Assembly: GCF_003259935.1 (NCBI RefSeq)
Contig: NZ_QLMH01000001.1
Location: forward strand, 284,004 to 348,003
Reading direction: 5' to 3'
Length of the DNA: 64,000 bases
From: Paranoxybacillus vitaminiphilus
Lineage (GTDB): Bacteria > Bacillota > Bacilli > Bacillales > Anoxybacillaceae
The position numbers and the translations under genes are program-made. Below the pieces are notes generated by a model. That model made no database searches and was not told the origin of the DNA. It was given only the letters and a program-made list of their open reading frames with translations. This document shows, piece by piece, positions 34,652-44,238 of the stretch; the first letter of the stretch is position 1; each line of letters opens with the position of its first letter.

Positions 34652-36685
34652 ATGTCTGCAAGAGATTTATCTGTATTAGTTGGCGTTGTATTAATTGTTG
34701 CCATGCTCGTCATCCCGCTGCCAACATGGCTGTTAAGTGTCCTCATCATCATAAATATTTCTCTTGCGCTTTTAGTTCTCCTCACGTCTATGAATATACG
34801 AGAGCCGTTGCAGTTTTCTATCTTTCCGTCTTTATTGTTGTTGTTAACTTTGTTCCGTCTTGGATTAAATGTTTCGACAACCCGTTCCATTTTAAGTAAA
34901 GGTGAAGCAGGCGGGGTTGTCGAAACATTTGGTACGTTCGTAGTCGGTGGAGATGTCGTCGTTGGATTTGTTATATTTCTTATTTTAATTATTATTCAGT
35001 TTGTCGTAATCACAAAGGGTGCTGAACGTGTTTCCGAAGTAGCAGCTCGTTTCACGCTCGATGCGATGCCAGGTAAACAAATGAGCATTGACGCCGATTT
35101 GAACGCTGGGATGATTTCAGAGCAGCAAGCGCGTGAACGCCGCGAGAAAGTGGCACAGGAAGCGGATTTTTATGGTGCAATGGATGGTGCCAGCAAATTT
35201 GTCAAGGGTGATGCGATTGCCGGGATTATTATTGTCATCATTAATATGCTATTTGGAATGGTCATCGGTGTGGCCGAGCAAGGACTTAGTGTAGCAGAAG
35301 CGGCCAAACGTTATACGCTGCTGACGGTCGGAGACGGCATTGTCAGCCAAATCCCTGCTCTCCTTATTTCTACCGCTACAGGTATTGTTGTTACACGAGC
35401 GGTATCAAATGAAAATCTTGGAGCGGATATTACGCGGCAGCTATTCTCTTATCCGAAAATGCTTTATGTGACAGCTGGAACGATTTTTTTATTAGGGCTT
35501 TTGACACCGATTAACGATATTTTAACGATTCCGGTTGCTGCGTTATTAGCGTGGGGCGGCTATAATTTAACGAAACCACCGAAAGAAGAGGTTTCATCTG
35601 TGGAACAAGAGGAAGAAGTCGAAATCGATCAAATGAAAAGCCCGGAAAGCGTCGTCAATTTGTTGAATGTTGACCCGATTGAATTTGAGTTTGGCTATGG
35701 TTTAATTCCGCTGGCGGATGTCAATCAAGGAGGAGATTTGTTGGACCGCGTTGTCATGATTCGTCGGCAATTGGCATTGGAATTAGGTCTTGTTATACCA
35801 GTTGTACGAATTCGTGACAATATTCAGCTGCAGCCAAACGAATATCGTTTAAAAATAAAAGGAAATGAAGTTGCAAGAGGAGAATTATTGCTTGATCACT
35901 ATTTGGCGATGAGTCCAGGAATCGAAGATGAATCCATTGAGGGGATTGATACAATCGAGCCAGCTTTTGGACTGCCGGCAAAATGGATTTCGGAAGATAT
36001 GAAAGAACAAGCAGAAATGCTCGGATACACAGTCGTTGATCCACCTTCTGTTGTATCGACGCATATTACCGAGGTGTTGAAGGCGCATGCACATGAACTA
36101 TTAGGGCGGCAAGAAACGAAACAATTAGTTGATCATTTGAAAGAATCTTATCCAGTGTTAGTAGAGGAAGTAACACCAAATCCGCTTTCTATTGGTGATA
36201 TTCAAAAAGTATTAGCTAAATTATTAAAAGAAAAAGTGTCGATTCGCAATTTACCGGTTATTTTTGAAACGTTAGCCGATTTTGGCAGAGTGACAACTGA
36301 TACGGATTTACTGACAGAATATGTGCGGCAGGCACTGGCGCGGCAAATTACGAATCAATATGCTGTTGCAGGTGAAACATTAAAAGTCATTACGCTCTCT
36401 GGAAAAGTAGAAAAAGAGATTGCTGACGGGGTGCAACAGACGGAGCATGGCACTTATTTATCGCTTGCTCCTTCTATTTCACAGTCTATTATTGAAGCTA
36501 TTGCCTTTCAATTAGAGCAGCAGTCATTTCATAACCAAACGCCGATATTGCTTTGTTCACCAGCTGTCCGCATGTATGTGCGCCAGCTTACGGAGCGCTA
36601 TTTTCCACACGTGCCGGTATTATCATACAATGAACTTGAAGCGAATGTTGAAGTCCAAAGCGTTGGGGTGGTGAATATTGAATGA
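34652..36685 (+). CDS. flhA: Flagellar export protein FlhA
   Basis: 677-residue export gate protein. Eight hydrophobic segments (residues about 5-300), the FHIPEP motif region (FTLDAMPGKQMSIDADLNAG) and a large cytoplasmic docking domain (about 330-677) for chaperone-substrate complexes. Its stop overlaps the flhF start as ATGA. Confidence 0.98.
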   Translation: MSARDLSVLVGVVLIVAMLVIPLPTWLLSVLIIINISLALLVLLTSMNIREPLQFSIFPSLLLLLTLFRLGLNVSTTRSILSKGEAGGVVETFGTFVVGGDVVVGFVIFLILIIIQFVVITKGAERVSEVAARFTLDAMPGKQMSIDADLNAGMISEQQARERREKVAQEADFYGAMDGASKFVKGDAIAGIIIVIINMLFGMVIGVAEQGLSVAEAAKRYTLLTVGDGIVSQIPALLISTATGIVVTRAVSNENLGADITRQLFSYPKMLYVTAGTIFLLGLLTPINDILTIPVAALLAWGGYNLTKPPKEEVSSVEQEEEVEIDQMKSPESVVNLLNVDPIEFEFGYGLIPLADVNQGGDLLDRVVMIRRQLALELGLVIPVVRIRDNIQLQPNEYRLKIKGNEVARGELLLDHYLAMSPGIEDESIEGIDTIEPAFGLPAKWISEDMKEQAEMLGYTVVDPPSVVSTHITEVLKAHAHELLGRQETKQLVDHLKESYPVLVEEVTPNPLSIGDIQKVLAKLLKEKVSIRNLPVIFETLADFGRVTTDTDLLTEYVRQALARQITNQYAVAGETLKVITLSGKVEKEIADGVQQTEHGTYLSLAPSISQSIIEAIAFQLEQQSFHNQTPILLCSPAVRMYVRQLTERYFPHVPVLSYNELEANVEVQSVGVVNIE

Positions 36686-37821
36686 AGGTAAAGAAATTTG
36701 TTGCGCCTTCGATGCCTGAAGCGATGAAAATGATTCGCGCTGAATTAGGGAATGATGCGGTCATTTTAAATTCAAAAGTGGTTCATAAAGGCGGTTTTTT
36801 TGGATTATTTGCTAAAAAAAATATTGAAGTGATTGCAGCTGTTGATCGGCCGCCATCGCCTACAACCGAAAAAAGAAAGAAACAGCCGAATACAACCTTT
36901 TTGGGTGAACGGCCAAACAAATTGGAACAAAAGGGAGCAGCCGATAAAGATTTGCTTCATGAAATTAGTGAACTAAAGTCGATGCTAAAGCAGCTTTCAA
37001 CAAATGTAACGGTTAATTTTGAGCAATATCCCGGTCCATTGCATGAAATAAACGTGCTCTTAACAGAACAAGAACTTTCTAATGAATTACGTCAAAAAGT
37101 GATGGCGGAGCTGTTAGAGAAATGGTATTTGCATGGTGCTGGTGCGCCAGCAGAGCATACATTCAATTGGACGAGAGAGATATTGTTAAAGCAATTGGAA
37201 GGAATACCGTTTGGGGGGATTTCTTTTCAGAAAAAATTTATTAACGTCGTTGGACCAACCGGTGTTGGCAAAACGACGACATTAGCAAAAATAGCCGCTG
37301 AATGTGTCATTAAACATCGCAAAAAAGTCGCTTTTATTACGACAGATACGTATCGAATTGCGGCAATTGATCAGTTGAGAACATATGCGAAAATTTTAGA
37401 TGTTCCATTGGAAGTATGTTACAACATTAATGATTTCCGCTTAGCTAAAGCAAAATTTTCAGCATATGATATTGTTCTCATTGATACAGCGGGGCGGAAC
37501 TTCCGCAATGCCCAATATGTGCAAGATTTAAAGGATGTCATTGATTTTAACGATGAAGTAGAAACGTTTCTTGTGCTTGCTTTAACTGCCAAACTATCGG
37601 ATATGAAGGAAATTTACGAGCAATTTGCACTCATTCATGTTGACAAATTGATTTTTACAAAAATCGATGAGACGAGCCATTATGGTGCAATGGTGAATTT
37701 AATTGCCGATTGTAAAATAGGCGTTGCTTATGTAACAAATGGCCAAAATGTTCCGGATGATATTGTTGAAGCATCACCAGAAACCGTTATAAATATATTG
37801 CTTGGGGTCGATCGGACATGA
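36682..37821 (+). CDS. flhF: SRP-type GTPase FlhF
   Basis: Flagellar placement GTPase related to Ffh and FtsY. 379 residues: basic N-terminal domain, a helical NG-type domain with P-loop GPTGVGKTT (about 193-201), DTYRIAAIDQLRTYA, and IDTAGRNFRN. Works with FlhG, which follows with an ATGA overlap. Confidence 0.96.
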   Translation: MKVKKFVAPSMPEAMKMIRAELGNDAVILNSKVVHKGGFFGLFAKKNIEVIAAVDRPPSPTTEKRKKQPNTTFLGERPNKLEQKGAADKDLLHEISELKSMLKQLSTNVTVNFEQYPGPLHEINVLLTEQELSNELRQKVMAELLEKWYLHGAGAPAEHTFNWTREILLKQLEGIPFGGISFQKKFINVVGPTGVGKTTTLAKIAAECVIKHRKKVAFITTDTYRIAAIDQLRTYAKILDVPLEVCYNINDFRLAKAKFSAYDIVLIDTAGRNFRNAQYVQDLKDVIDFNDEVETFLVLALTAKLSDMKEIYEQFALIHVDKLIFTKIDETSHYGAMVNLIADCKIGVAYVTNGQNVPDDIVEASPETVINILLGVDRT

Positions 37822-38684
37822 GAGATCAGGCAGAGAGCTTACGTATGTTGCTAAACCGAGTGGATAAAGAAACGGAAACAAAGGTAATTGCCGTCATTAG
37901 CGGCAAGGGGGGCGTTGGAAAATCGAACTTTTCGTTAAATTTTTCCCTCATGTTATTGAGACGCGGATTTAATGTATTACTATTTGACATGGATATCGGA
38001 ATGGGGAATATTGATATTTTGCTCGGTCAATCTTCTCATGTAACCATTATCGACATGTTTAATAAAGGTCTTTCCATACGAGAATTGATTAAAAAGGGGC
38101 CGGAAAATTTATCATTTATTGCTGGAGGCACCGGCTTGACAAAAATTTTCACAATGAGTCAAGAAAGAGTGAGTTATTTCATTGATCAATTGCAATCTGT
38201 TTCCCGGGAGTACGACTATATGATTTTTGACATGGGAGCAGGTGTTTCTGAAGATCATCTGCATCTTCTCATGGCTGTTCATGAGGTTATTGTCATAACA
38301 ACTCCTGAACCAACGGCCATTACCGATGCTTATGCAACAATGAAATATATTCATATGCTTGAAAAAAATATGCCGTTTTACTTGATCGTGAACCGGGCAC
38401 AAACAGATAAAGAAGGGCGCGAAACATTAATAAGATTAACAAAGGCAATGAAGCAATTTCTCGGTAAAGAAATAACCAAATTAGGAATGTTGCCAGAAGA
38501 TCGGGCTGTTTCAAAAGCGGTAGCAAGACAGACACCGTTTCTGTTGCTTGATCCGGCGACAAAAGTGAGTCGTGCTATGGTGGAAATAACGGATCGCTAT
38601 TTGTCGAAGAATACAGATGCGGAAACACCAACGCATTCCTTTAGTTTCTTTACGAAGCTCAGGCGATTCTTTTTAGAAAGGTAG
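37818..38684 (+). CDS. flhG: MinD-like ATPase FlhG (YlxH)
   Basis: 288-residue ParA/MinD-type ATPase that controls flagellar number and position by regulating FlhF. Deviant Walker A SGKGGVGKSNFSLNFSL (about 29-45), the activator-like N-terminal DQAESLRMLLNR, and Walker B FDMDIGMGN. In bacilli it sets the peritrichous pattern. Confidence 0.96.
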   Translation: MRDQAESLRMLLNRVDKETETKVIAVISGKGGVGKSNFSLNFSLMLLRRGFNVLLFDMDIGMGNIDILLGQSSHVTIIDMFNKGLSIRELIKKGPENLSFIAGGTGLTKIFTMSQERVSYFIDQLQSVSREYDYMIFDMGAGVSEDHLHLLMAVHEVIVITTPEPTAITDAYATMKYIHMLEKNMPFYLIVNRAQTDKEGRETLIRLTKAMKQFLGKEITKLGMLPEDRAVSKAVARQTPFLLLDPATKVSRAMVEITDRYLSKNTDAETPTHSFSFFTKLRRFFLER

Positions 38685-38693
38685 GATCAGTCA

Positions 38694-39785
38694 GTGGAAA
38701 AAGTCAAAGTACTAGTTGTTGATGACTCCGCCTTTATGAGAAAACTCATTACAGACTTTTTATCAGAAGCGTCAAATATCGAAGTAGTGGGAACGGCAAG
38801 AGATGGTCAAGATGCGATTGCAAAAATTAAAGAATTAAAACCACATGTTGTCACGTTAGATATAGAGATGCCGGTTATGAACGGATTAGAGGCGTTAAAG
38901 CGAATTATGGAGGAACATCCTGTTCCTGTCGTGATGCTCTCAAGCACGACAAAAGAAGGAGCAGAAAATACCGTTTTAGCGATGCAATATGGGGCAATTG
39001 ATTTTATCGCTAAACCGTCTGGGCCGATTTCCTTAGATTTGCATAAAATAAAAGACGAAATCATCGCGAAAGTGTTGCTGGCTAGCCGGGCTAATTTACG
39101 AGCATTTGGAAAGTCAGAAGTAAAAAAAATCAATTCTTCTCTGTTTCCAAAGTATAGTAAAATAGAAACAAAAGAGTTTTCAGCAAATGTTCGACATGGA
39201 AAGAAAAAAATTGTATGCATCGGAACATCAACAGGGGGACCGCGGGCTTTGCAACAAGTGTTAACGCAATTGCCGGAAACGATTCATGCACCGATTCTTA
39301 TCGTTCAACATATGCCAAAAGGTTTTACGAAGTCATTAGCAGCAAGATTGGATTCATTATGTAAAATCCATGTGAAAGAAGCGGAAGATGGCGAGCTATT
39401 AAAAAACGGTACTGCTTATATTGCACCGGGAGGGTTTCATTTAAAAGTTACGAAAATAAAAAATGAACCGGCTGTACAACTTGATGAATCGCCGGCAAGA
39501 AACGGACATCGTCCCTCTGTAGATGTCATGTTTGAGTCAGTTAGCACATTATATGATTACGAAAAAATTGCGGTCATTATGACAGGAATGGGTTCTGATG
39601 GTACAGAAGGTCTCAAACACCTGAAGCAATCCGGATATGTAAAGGCGGTGGCTGAATCAGAGGAAACGGCTGTCGTTTTTGGAATGCCAAAAGCGGCTAT
39701 TACTGCTAATTTAATCGATGATGTCGTTCCTTTGAGTAAAATTGCGGAAATGATTATGAAATATGTAAATGGCCAAGGAGTGTAA
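38694..39785 (+). CDS. cheB: Chemotaxis methylesterase CheB
   Basis: Removes methyl groups from chemoreceptors. 363 residues: receiver domain with Asp55-type acceptor in VVTLDIEMPVMNG, a variable linker, and an esterase domain with Ser in GTSTGGPRAL, His in VQHMPKGF and Asp in MTGMGSDGT. GTG start after AGGATCAG. First of the chemotaxis block after flhG. Confidence 0.95.
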   Translation: MEKVKVLVVDDSAFMRKLITDFLSEASNIEVVGTARDGQDAIAKIKELKPHVVTLDIEMPVMNGLEALKRIMEEHPVPVVMLSSTTKEGAENTVLAMQYGAIDFIAKPSGPISLDLHKIKDEIIAKVLLASRANLRAFGKSEVKKINSSLFPKYSKIETKEFSANVRHGKKKIVCIGTSTGGPRALQQVLTQLPETIHAPILIVQHMPKGFTKSLAARLDSLCKIHVKEAEDGELLKNGTAYIAPGGFHLKVTKIKNEPAVQLDESPARNGHRPSVDVMFESVSTLYDYEKIAVIMTGMGSDGTEGLKHLKQSGYVKAVAESEETAVVFGMPKAAITANLIDDVVPLSKIAEMIMKYVNGQGV

Positions 39786-39790
39786 AAGCT

Positions 39791-41818
39791 ATGGACATGC
39801 GCCAATACTTAGAAGTGTTTATTGATGAGAGTAAGGAGCATTTACAAACGATTAATGAGCAGCTGTTAGAATTAGAAAAAAGCCCTGAAGATGTCACAAT
39901 TGTTAACGAAATTTTCCGTTCTGCCCATACGTTAAAAGGTATGTCGGCAACAATGGGGTTTGAAGATTTGGCTAATTTGACCCATCAAATGGAAAATGTT
40001 CTCGATGCGATCCGCAATCATAAAATTCAAGTAACACCTGACATACTTGATGTGGTCTTCCACGCTGTCGATGATTTGGAAGCAATGGTAAATTCGATTG
40101 CAGAAGGCGGAGATGGAAAGCGCGATGTAACAGAGGTCGTTCAGCAGTTGAAATTAATCGAGCAAGGAAAAACTCCGATAGCAACTGAGCCGACAAGCCG
40201 ACCATCTCCTTCTTCTCCGATACACACACAAACATACGGAGACTTTGAATATAATGTGCTTCAGCAGGCGAAAGAACAAGGATTTACAAGCTATGAGGTT
40301 CATGTTAAACTTCGCGCCGATTGTTTGTTAAAAGCTGCTCGCGTATTTATGATATTTGAAACGCTTGAACAAGTTGGCGAAATTATAAAATCGAACCCTC
40401 CTGCTGAGCTGCTAGAGCAAGAACAATTTGACACTGAATTTATCATTACGGTTATTTCAAAAGAAAATAAAGAAGATTTATATAAACGTATCATAAAAGT
40501 TTCAGAGATTGAGGAAGTTGTTGTTACACCGCTCGATTTAGAGAAGATAGGAATGGAATTACAACGGACGGAAGCTTCTTTGACACAAGCGGAAGAAAAA
40601 AGCGAAAAAACAGAGGAACAAGAAAAAAAAGAAAAAGAAAAAGCTTCAACGGCTAGACAGACTGCTGCTGGTAATAAAACGATTCGCGTTAATATTGAAC
40701 GTCTTGACATTTTAATGAATTTGTTTGAGGAACTCGTGATTGATCGTGGACGGCTGGAGCAAATTTCAAGAGAGTTAAATCATCCTGAATTGCAAGAAAC
40801 TGTTGAAAGAATGTCGCGTATTTCCGGAGACTTGCAAAATATTATTTTGAATATGCGAATGGTGCCGGTAGAAACGGTATTTAACCGCTTCCCGCGCATG
40901 GTTCGCCAGCTGGCGCGCGATTTAGGAAAGAAAGTGAATTTAGAAATTATCGGTGCGGAAACAGAGCTTGATCGAACCGTCATTGATGAAATTGGTGATC
41001 CGCTTGTCCATCTTTTGCGCAATGCAATTGACCACGGTATTGAAACACCGGATGTACGCCGTGCGAAAGGAAAGCCGGAGGAAGGAACGGTAAAGTTAAA
41101 AGCATATCATAGCGGCAACCATGTCTTTATTGAAATTGAAGACGATGGTGCCGGAATTAACCGCGAAAAAGTATTGAAAAAGGCGATTAGCAAAGGAATC
41201 ATTTCCGAACAAAACGCCGCAAGTTTAACTGACAAGCAAGTTTATGAACTGATTTTTTCTTCTGGTTTTTCAACAGCTGATACAATTTCTGATGTTTCCG
41301 GACGCGGTGTTGGCTTGGATGTTGTAAAAAATACAATTGAATCGCTCGGCGGCTCTGTCACAATCGATTCTTATGAAGGAGTCGGTTCGGTATTTTCCAT
41401 TCAACTGCCGCTTACATTATCGATTATTTCTGTGATGCTTGTAGAGATCCAAAACGAAAAATATGCGATCCCGCTGTCATCGATTATTGAAACAGCAATT
41501 GTAAAGAAGGAAGACATTTTACATGCTCATAATCAAAAAGTGATTGATTTCCGTGGAAAAGTAGTGCCTCTATTATTCTTAAAAGATATTTTTGAGATTC
41601 CTGTGCATAAGGAAGAAGAAGAATTTGTGTCGGTTGTTATTGTTCGTAAAGGTGAAAAAATGGCTGGTCTTGTCGTTGATTCATTTATCGGTCAACAAGA
41701 AATTGTTTTAAAATCACTTGGGAATTACTTAACAAATGTCTTTGCCATTTCGGGTGCAACGATTCTTGGTGATGGTCAAGTCGCTCTTATCATTGATTGT
41801 AATGCGTTAATTAAGTAA
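39791..41818 (+). CDS. cheA: Chemotaxis histidine kinase CheA
   Basis: 675 residues with Hpt domain (phospho-His in SAHTLKGMSA, about 45-54), CheY-binding P2, dimer helix, HATPase core (N box HLLRNAIDHGI; G boxes DDGAGI and SGRGVGLDVV) and a CheW-like tail. It phosphorylates CheY and CheB. In-frame ATGs at 39791 and 39797 are both possible; I give the first. Confidence 0.97.
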   Translation: MDMRQYLEVFIDESKEHLQTINEQLLELEKSPEDVTIVNEIFRSAHTLKGMSATMGFEDLANLTHQMENVLDAIRNHKIQVTPDILDVVFHAVDDLEAMVNSIAEGGDGKRDVTEVVQQLKLIEQGKTPIATEPTSRPSPSSPIHTQTYGDFEYNVLQQAKEQGFTSYEVHVKLRADCLLKAARVFMIFETLEQVGEIIKSNPPAELLEQEQFDTEFIITVISKENKEDLYKRIIKVSEIEEVVVTPLDLEKIGMELQRTEASLTQAEEKSEKTEEQEKKEKEKASTARQTAAGNKTIRVNIERLDILMNLFEELVIDRGRLEQISRELNHPELQETVERMSRISGDLQNIILNMRMVPVETVFNRFPRMVRQLARDLGKKVNLEIIGAETELDRTVIDEIGDPLVHLLRNAIDHGIETPDVRRAKGKPEEGTVKLKAYHSGNHVFIEIEDDGAGINREKVLKKAISKGIISEQNAASLTDKQVYELIFSSGFSTADTISDVSGRGVGLDVVKNTIESLGGSVTIDSYEGVGSVFSIQLPLTLSIISVMLVEIQNEKYAIPLSSIIETAIVKKEDILHAHNQKVIDFRGKVVPLLFLKDIFEIPVHKEEEEFVSVVIVRKGEKMAGLVVDSFIGQQEIVLKSLGNYLTNVFAISGATILGDGQVALIIDCNALIK

Positions 41819-41825
41819 ATATTTG

Positions 41826-41861
41826 TTTCGCCTAGTCGGGAAAAATGACGACTAGGCGAAA
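41826..41861 (+). promoter_or_regulatory. Perfect hairpin between cheA and cheW
   Basis: TTTCGCCTAGTCG (41826-41838) pairs perfectly with CGACTAGGCGAAA (41849-41861) across a 10-base loop, and AACAACC follows with no U tract. It is strong enough to pause polymerase or to stop exonucleases, and divides the operon just before cheW. Confidence 0.6.
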
Positions 41862-41893
41862 AACAACCTTGCTTCTCAAGGGAGGTAAACAGG

Positions 41894-42352
41894 ATGACGG
41901 AACTTCAAGGAACGGAGCTAAAAGTGATTGTGTTTCAACTGAAAGATAAAGAATATGCCATATCTGTCCAACAAGTTCGTTCCATCGAAAAAATTCAGCA
42001 TATTACACGTGTTCCGAGAACACCGAATTTTGTAAAAGGAGTTATCAACTTACGCGGAGTCGTTACGCCCATTATTGATTTGCGGACGCGCTTTGGGCTT
42101 GAGGAAGCGGCTATTTCCGAAAATACGCGCGTCATTATTGTTGCACTTGATGAAATAGAGGTTGGATTCATTGTTGATGCGGCAAATGATGTCGTTGATA
42201 TACCAACAGATGCCATCGAGCCTGCACCGGAAGTAATGGATACAGCTCAAGTAGATTATATAAACGGTGTAGCTAAAATAGGAAAACGGTTATTAATTTT
42301 GCTTAATTTAGAAAAGATACTGAACAATCGACAGTTGAAAGCGGCAAAATAA
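41894..42352 (+). CDS. cheW: Chemotaxis adaptor CheW
   Basis: 152-residue coupling protein joining receptors to CheA. Marks: VFQLKDKEYAISVQQVRSIE, ITRVPRTPNFVKGVINLRG (about 37-55), and VGFIVDAANDVVDIPTDAIE. SD GGGAGGTAAACAGG gives ATG 41894. Confidence 0.97.
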   Translation: MTELQGTELKVIVFQLKDKEYAISVQQVRSIEKIQHITRVPRTPNFVKGVINLRGVVTPIIDLRTRFGLEEAAISENTRVIIVALDEIEVGFIVDAANDVVDIPTDAIEPAPEVMDTAQVDYINGVAKIGKRLLILLNLEKILNNRQLKAAK

Positions 42353-42372
42353 AAGAGAGGTCGTGTTAGACG

Positions 42373-42987
42373 ATGCCTTATTTTGACAAGTTAAATACCG
42401 ACCACATGGATATTTTAAAAGAAATCGGAAATATTGGGGCAGGAAATGCTGCGACTGCACTTTCCCGGTTATTAAATAAAAAAATAGAGATGAATGTACC
42501 GGACGTGCGCATTGTTTCATTTGATGAAATGATGGAGTTGGTCGGCGGCGCAGAGAATGTTGTTGTTTCCGTTTTTTTGCGAATTGAAGGAGACGTATCA
42601 GGAAATATGTTTTTCATGTTGTCTTTGGAACAGGCAGAGCGTTTTATTCAGCAAATGACAGGGTATAAAGAGTTTGGTGAATTAGGCATCTCTGCTTTAC
42701 AAGAGTTGGGAAATATTTTAGCTGGCTCTTACCTTTCTGCATTGGCAGATTTTACAAATCTTAAGCTATATCCTTCTGTTCCCGCTTTAAGTGTTGATAT
42801 GATTGGAGCAATTTTACAGTATGGTTTAATTGAGCTTTCCCGTGTTGGCGACTTTGCGATTGTGGTTGACACCGCACTTTATGAAGCAGATCAAGTACAA
42901 GACAGCGTGAACGGCCACTTTTTCCTGCTCCCTGATCCAGATTCATTTGCACCGTTGTTTCGGTCTTTAGGTGTGGAAATGAGATGA
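42373..42987 (+). CDS. cheC: CheY-P phosphatase CheC
   Basis: 204 residues with the two CheC active-site helices: [18 protein letters not shown] (about 14-31) and [19 protein letters not shown] (about 113-131). Dephosphorylates CheY-P and inhibits CheD. It overlaps cheD by four bases, consistent with their physical pairing. Confidence 0.96.
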   Translation: MPYFDKLNTDHMDILKEIGNIGAGNAATALSRLLNKKIEMNVPDVRIVSFDEMMELVGGAENVVVSVFLRIEGDVSGNMFFMLSLEQAERFIQQMTGYKEFGELGISALQELGNILAGSYLSALADFTNLKLYPSVPALSVDMIGAILQYGLIELSRVGDFAIVVDTALYEADQVQDSVNGHFFLLPDPDSFAPLFRSLGVEMR

Positions 42988-43484
42988 GCGAAGTGATAAA
43001 CATAGTAAAAGTAGGAATAGCGGATATGAATGTTGTAAAATCACCCGATGTTATACGCACATCTGGATTAGGGTCATGCGTTGGTGTCGTTATTTACGAT
43101 CAAGTAAGAGAAGTAGCGGGTTTAGCTCACGTCATGCTGCCAGATTCAAAGCTTGCTAAATCTAGCGAATTGAATATTGCAAAATATGCTGATACAGCTG
43201 TGGAGGCATTAGTAGAACGTGTGATAAAAGAGGGTGGAAGGAAAAATGCATTAAAAGCCAAATTAGCAGGTGGAGCGCAAATGTTTCAGTTCAGTACAGC
43301 CACCTCGGATATCATGAGAATTGGTCCAAGAAATGTGGAAGCAGTTAAACAGCAATTGCGTCGTCTCAATATTCCAATTGTGGCCGAAGATATAGGAGGA
43401 AGCAGCGGGCGTACGATTGAATTTAATCCAAGAACATGTCTGCTGTCTATTCGGACAGTCAATCAAGGGGTACAAGAGATATAA
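42984..43484 (+). CDS. cheD: Chemoreceptor deamidase CheD
   Basis: 166 residues; catalytic Cys in [11 protein letters not shown] (about 32-42) and His in AHVMLPDS, plus KLAGGAQMF. Deamidates glutamines of methyl-accepting proteins and partners CheC. The stop shares a base with the ATG of the next gene (TAATG at 43482-43486). Confidence 0.96.
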   Translation: MSEVINIVKVGIADMNVVKSPDVIRTSGLGSCVGVVIYDQVREVAGLAHVMLPDSKLAKSSELNIAKYADTAVEALVERVIKEGGRKNALKAKLAGGAQMFQFSTATSDIMRIGPRNVEAVKQQLRRLNIPIVAEDIGGSSGRTIEFNPRTCLLSIRTVNQGVQEI

Positions 43485-43813
43485 TGGCAGGAACGTGGAT
43501 ATTTAACTTATTGCTTGGACTGTTTGGATTTTTTATCGTTTTCTTGCTTTCCTTTACGGGGAATACGATATTAACTACGTTTATTCGCTCGTTTATCACT
43601 TTTATTTTATTTTTCTTGATCGGCTATATTTTTCGATGGATGTTTGCGTATATAAAAGCTGATCAAGGAAAAGTAAAAAAAATTGCGAATTCACAGCCAC
43701 CTGTTCAAAAGGAAAATGAAATCGAGCAGTTGCTCAACAGCCTTTCCGATGAGGAAGCCAAAAAAGTTGCACAATATATTCGCAACATGTTAAACGATCA
43801 GCGTAGGACATAA
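43484..43813 (+). CDS. Small membrane protein between cheD and sigD
   Basis: 109 residues, not recognised. Two hydrophobic segments (about 4-25 and 31-55) are followed by a soluble Lys/Glu-rich tail ending SLSDEEAKKVAQYIRNML. ATG is fixed by the cheD TAATG overlap, so it belongs to the operon. B. subtilis goes from cheD straight to sigD. A role in motility or sigma-D control is inferred only from position. Confidence 0.75.
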   Translation: MAGTWIFNLLLGLFGFFIVFLLSFTGNTILTTFIRSFITFILFFLIGYIFRWMFAYIKADQGKVKKIANSQPPVQKENEIEQLLNSLSDEEAKKVAQYIRNMLNDQRRT

Positions 43814-44238
43814 AACGAATATGTTTAATGATTCATTAGCTTTTGCAGCTTCTTGACTTACAAGAATGTGGCTCCGGTCAACGGGAAGAAGTGGTTAAAC
43901 GATTTTAAACCGGGGCGACAGAGCGTGAATGGACGTTGCTCATGAAAATCTAGTGGAACAAAGTTGTTATATCTAGGTACAGAAGAAACAACTCTTGAGA
44001 ACACTATATAAATGCAGATTGATTTTCCGACATATATAAAACGTCTCAACTGCTCTTTTGCCTAACTTAAACACTTTATTGATGTCGATTTTTCACTCTG
44101 AACTTATATAGAATGTGGCTGATCCAACAACAAAGTAGCGTCAGACCCGAAAATACAATCTAGGGCTTATATGATGAAAGACATGTGAGGTCAGGCACTT
44201 ATGGATCAGTCCCGGGTTCAGGAGGAGGAGTACTAATA
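43814..44238. other. 425-bp non-coding gap before sigD
   Basis: No ORF with coding character, in an operon where genes otherwise overlap or sit within about 80 bases. Two short AATGTGGCT words (43864-43872 and 44111-44119) occur, followed by a 30-bp motif shared with 3035-3064. A degenerate mobile-element end is a reasonable guess; no transposase fragment is readable. It may also hold an internal promoter, but no -35/-10 pair is convincing. It ends with the strong SD GGAGGAGGAG. Confidence 0.6.
44179..44208 (+). repeat. 30-bp intergenic motif, copy B
   Basis: Matches 3035-3064 in reverse orientation at 26 of 30 positions. All four differences are A/G transitions. It ends 30 bases before the sigD ATG. 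Confidence 0.55.
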
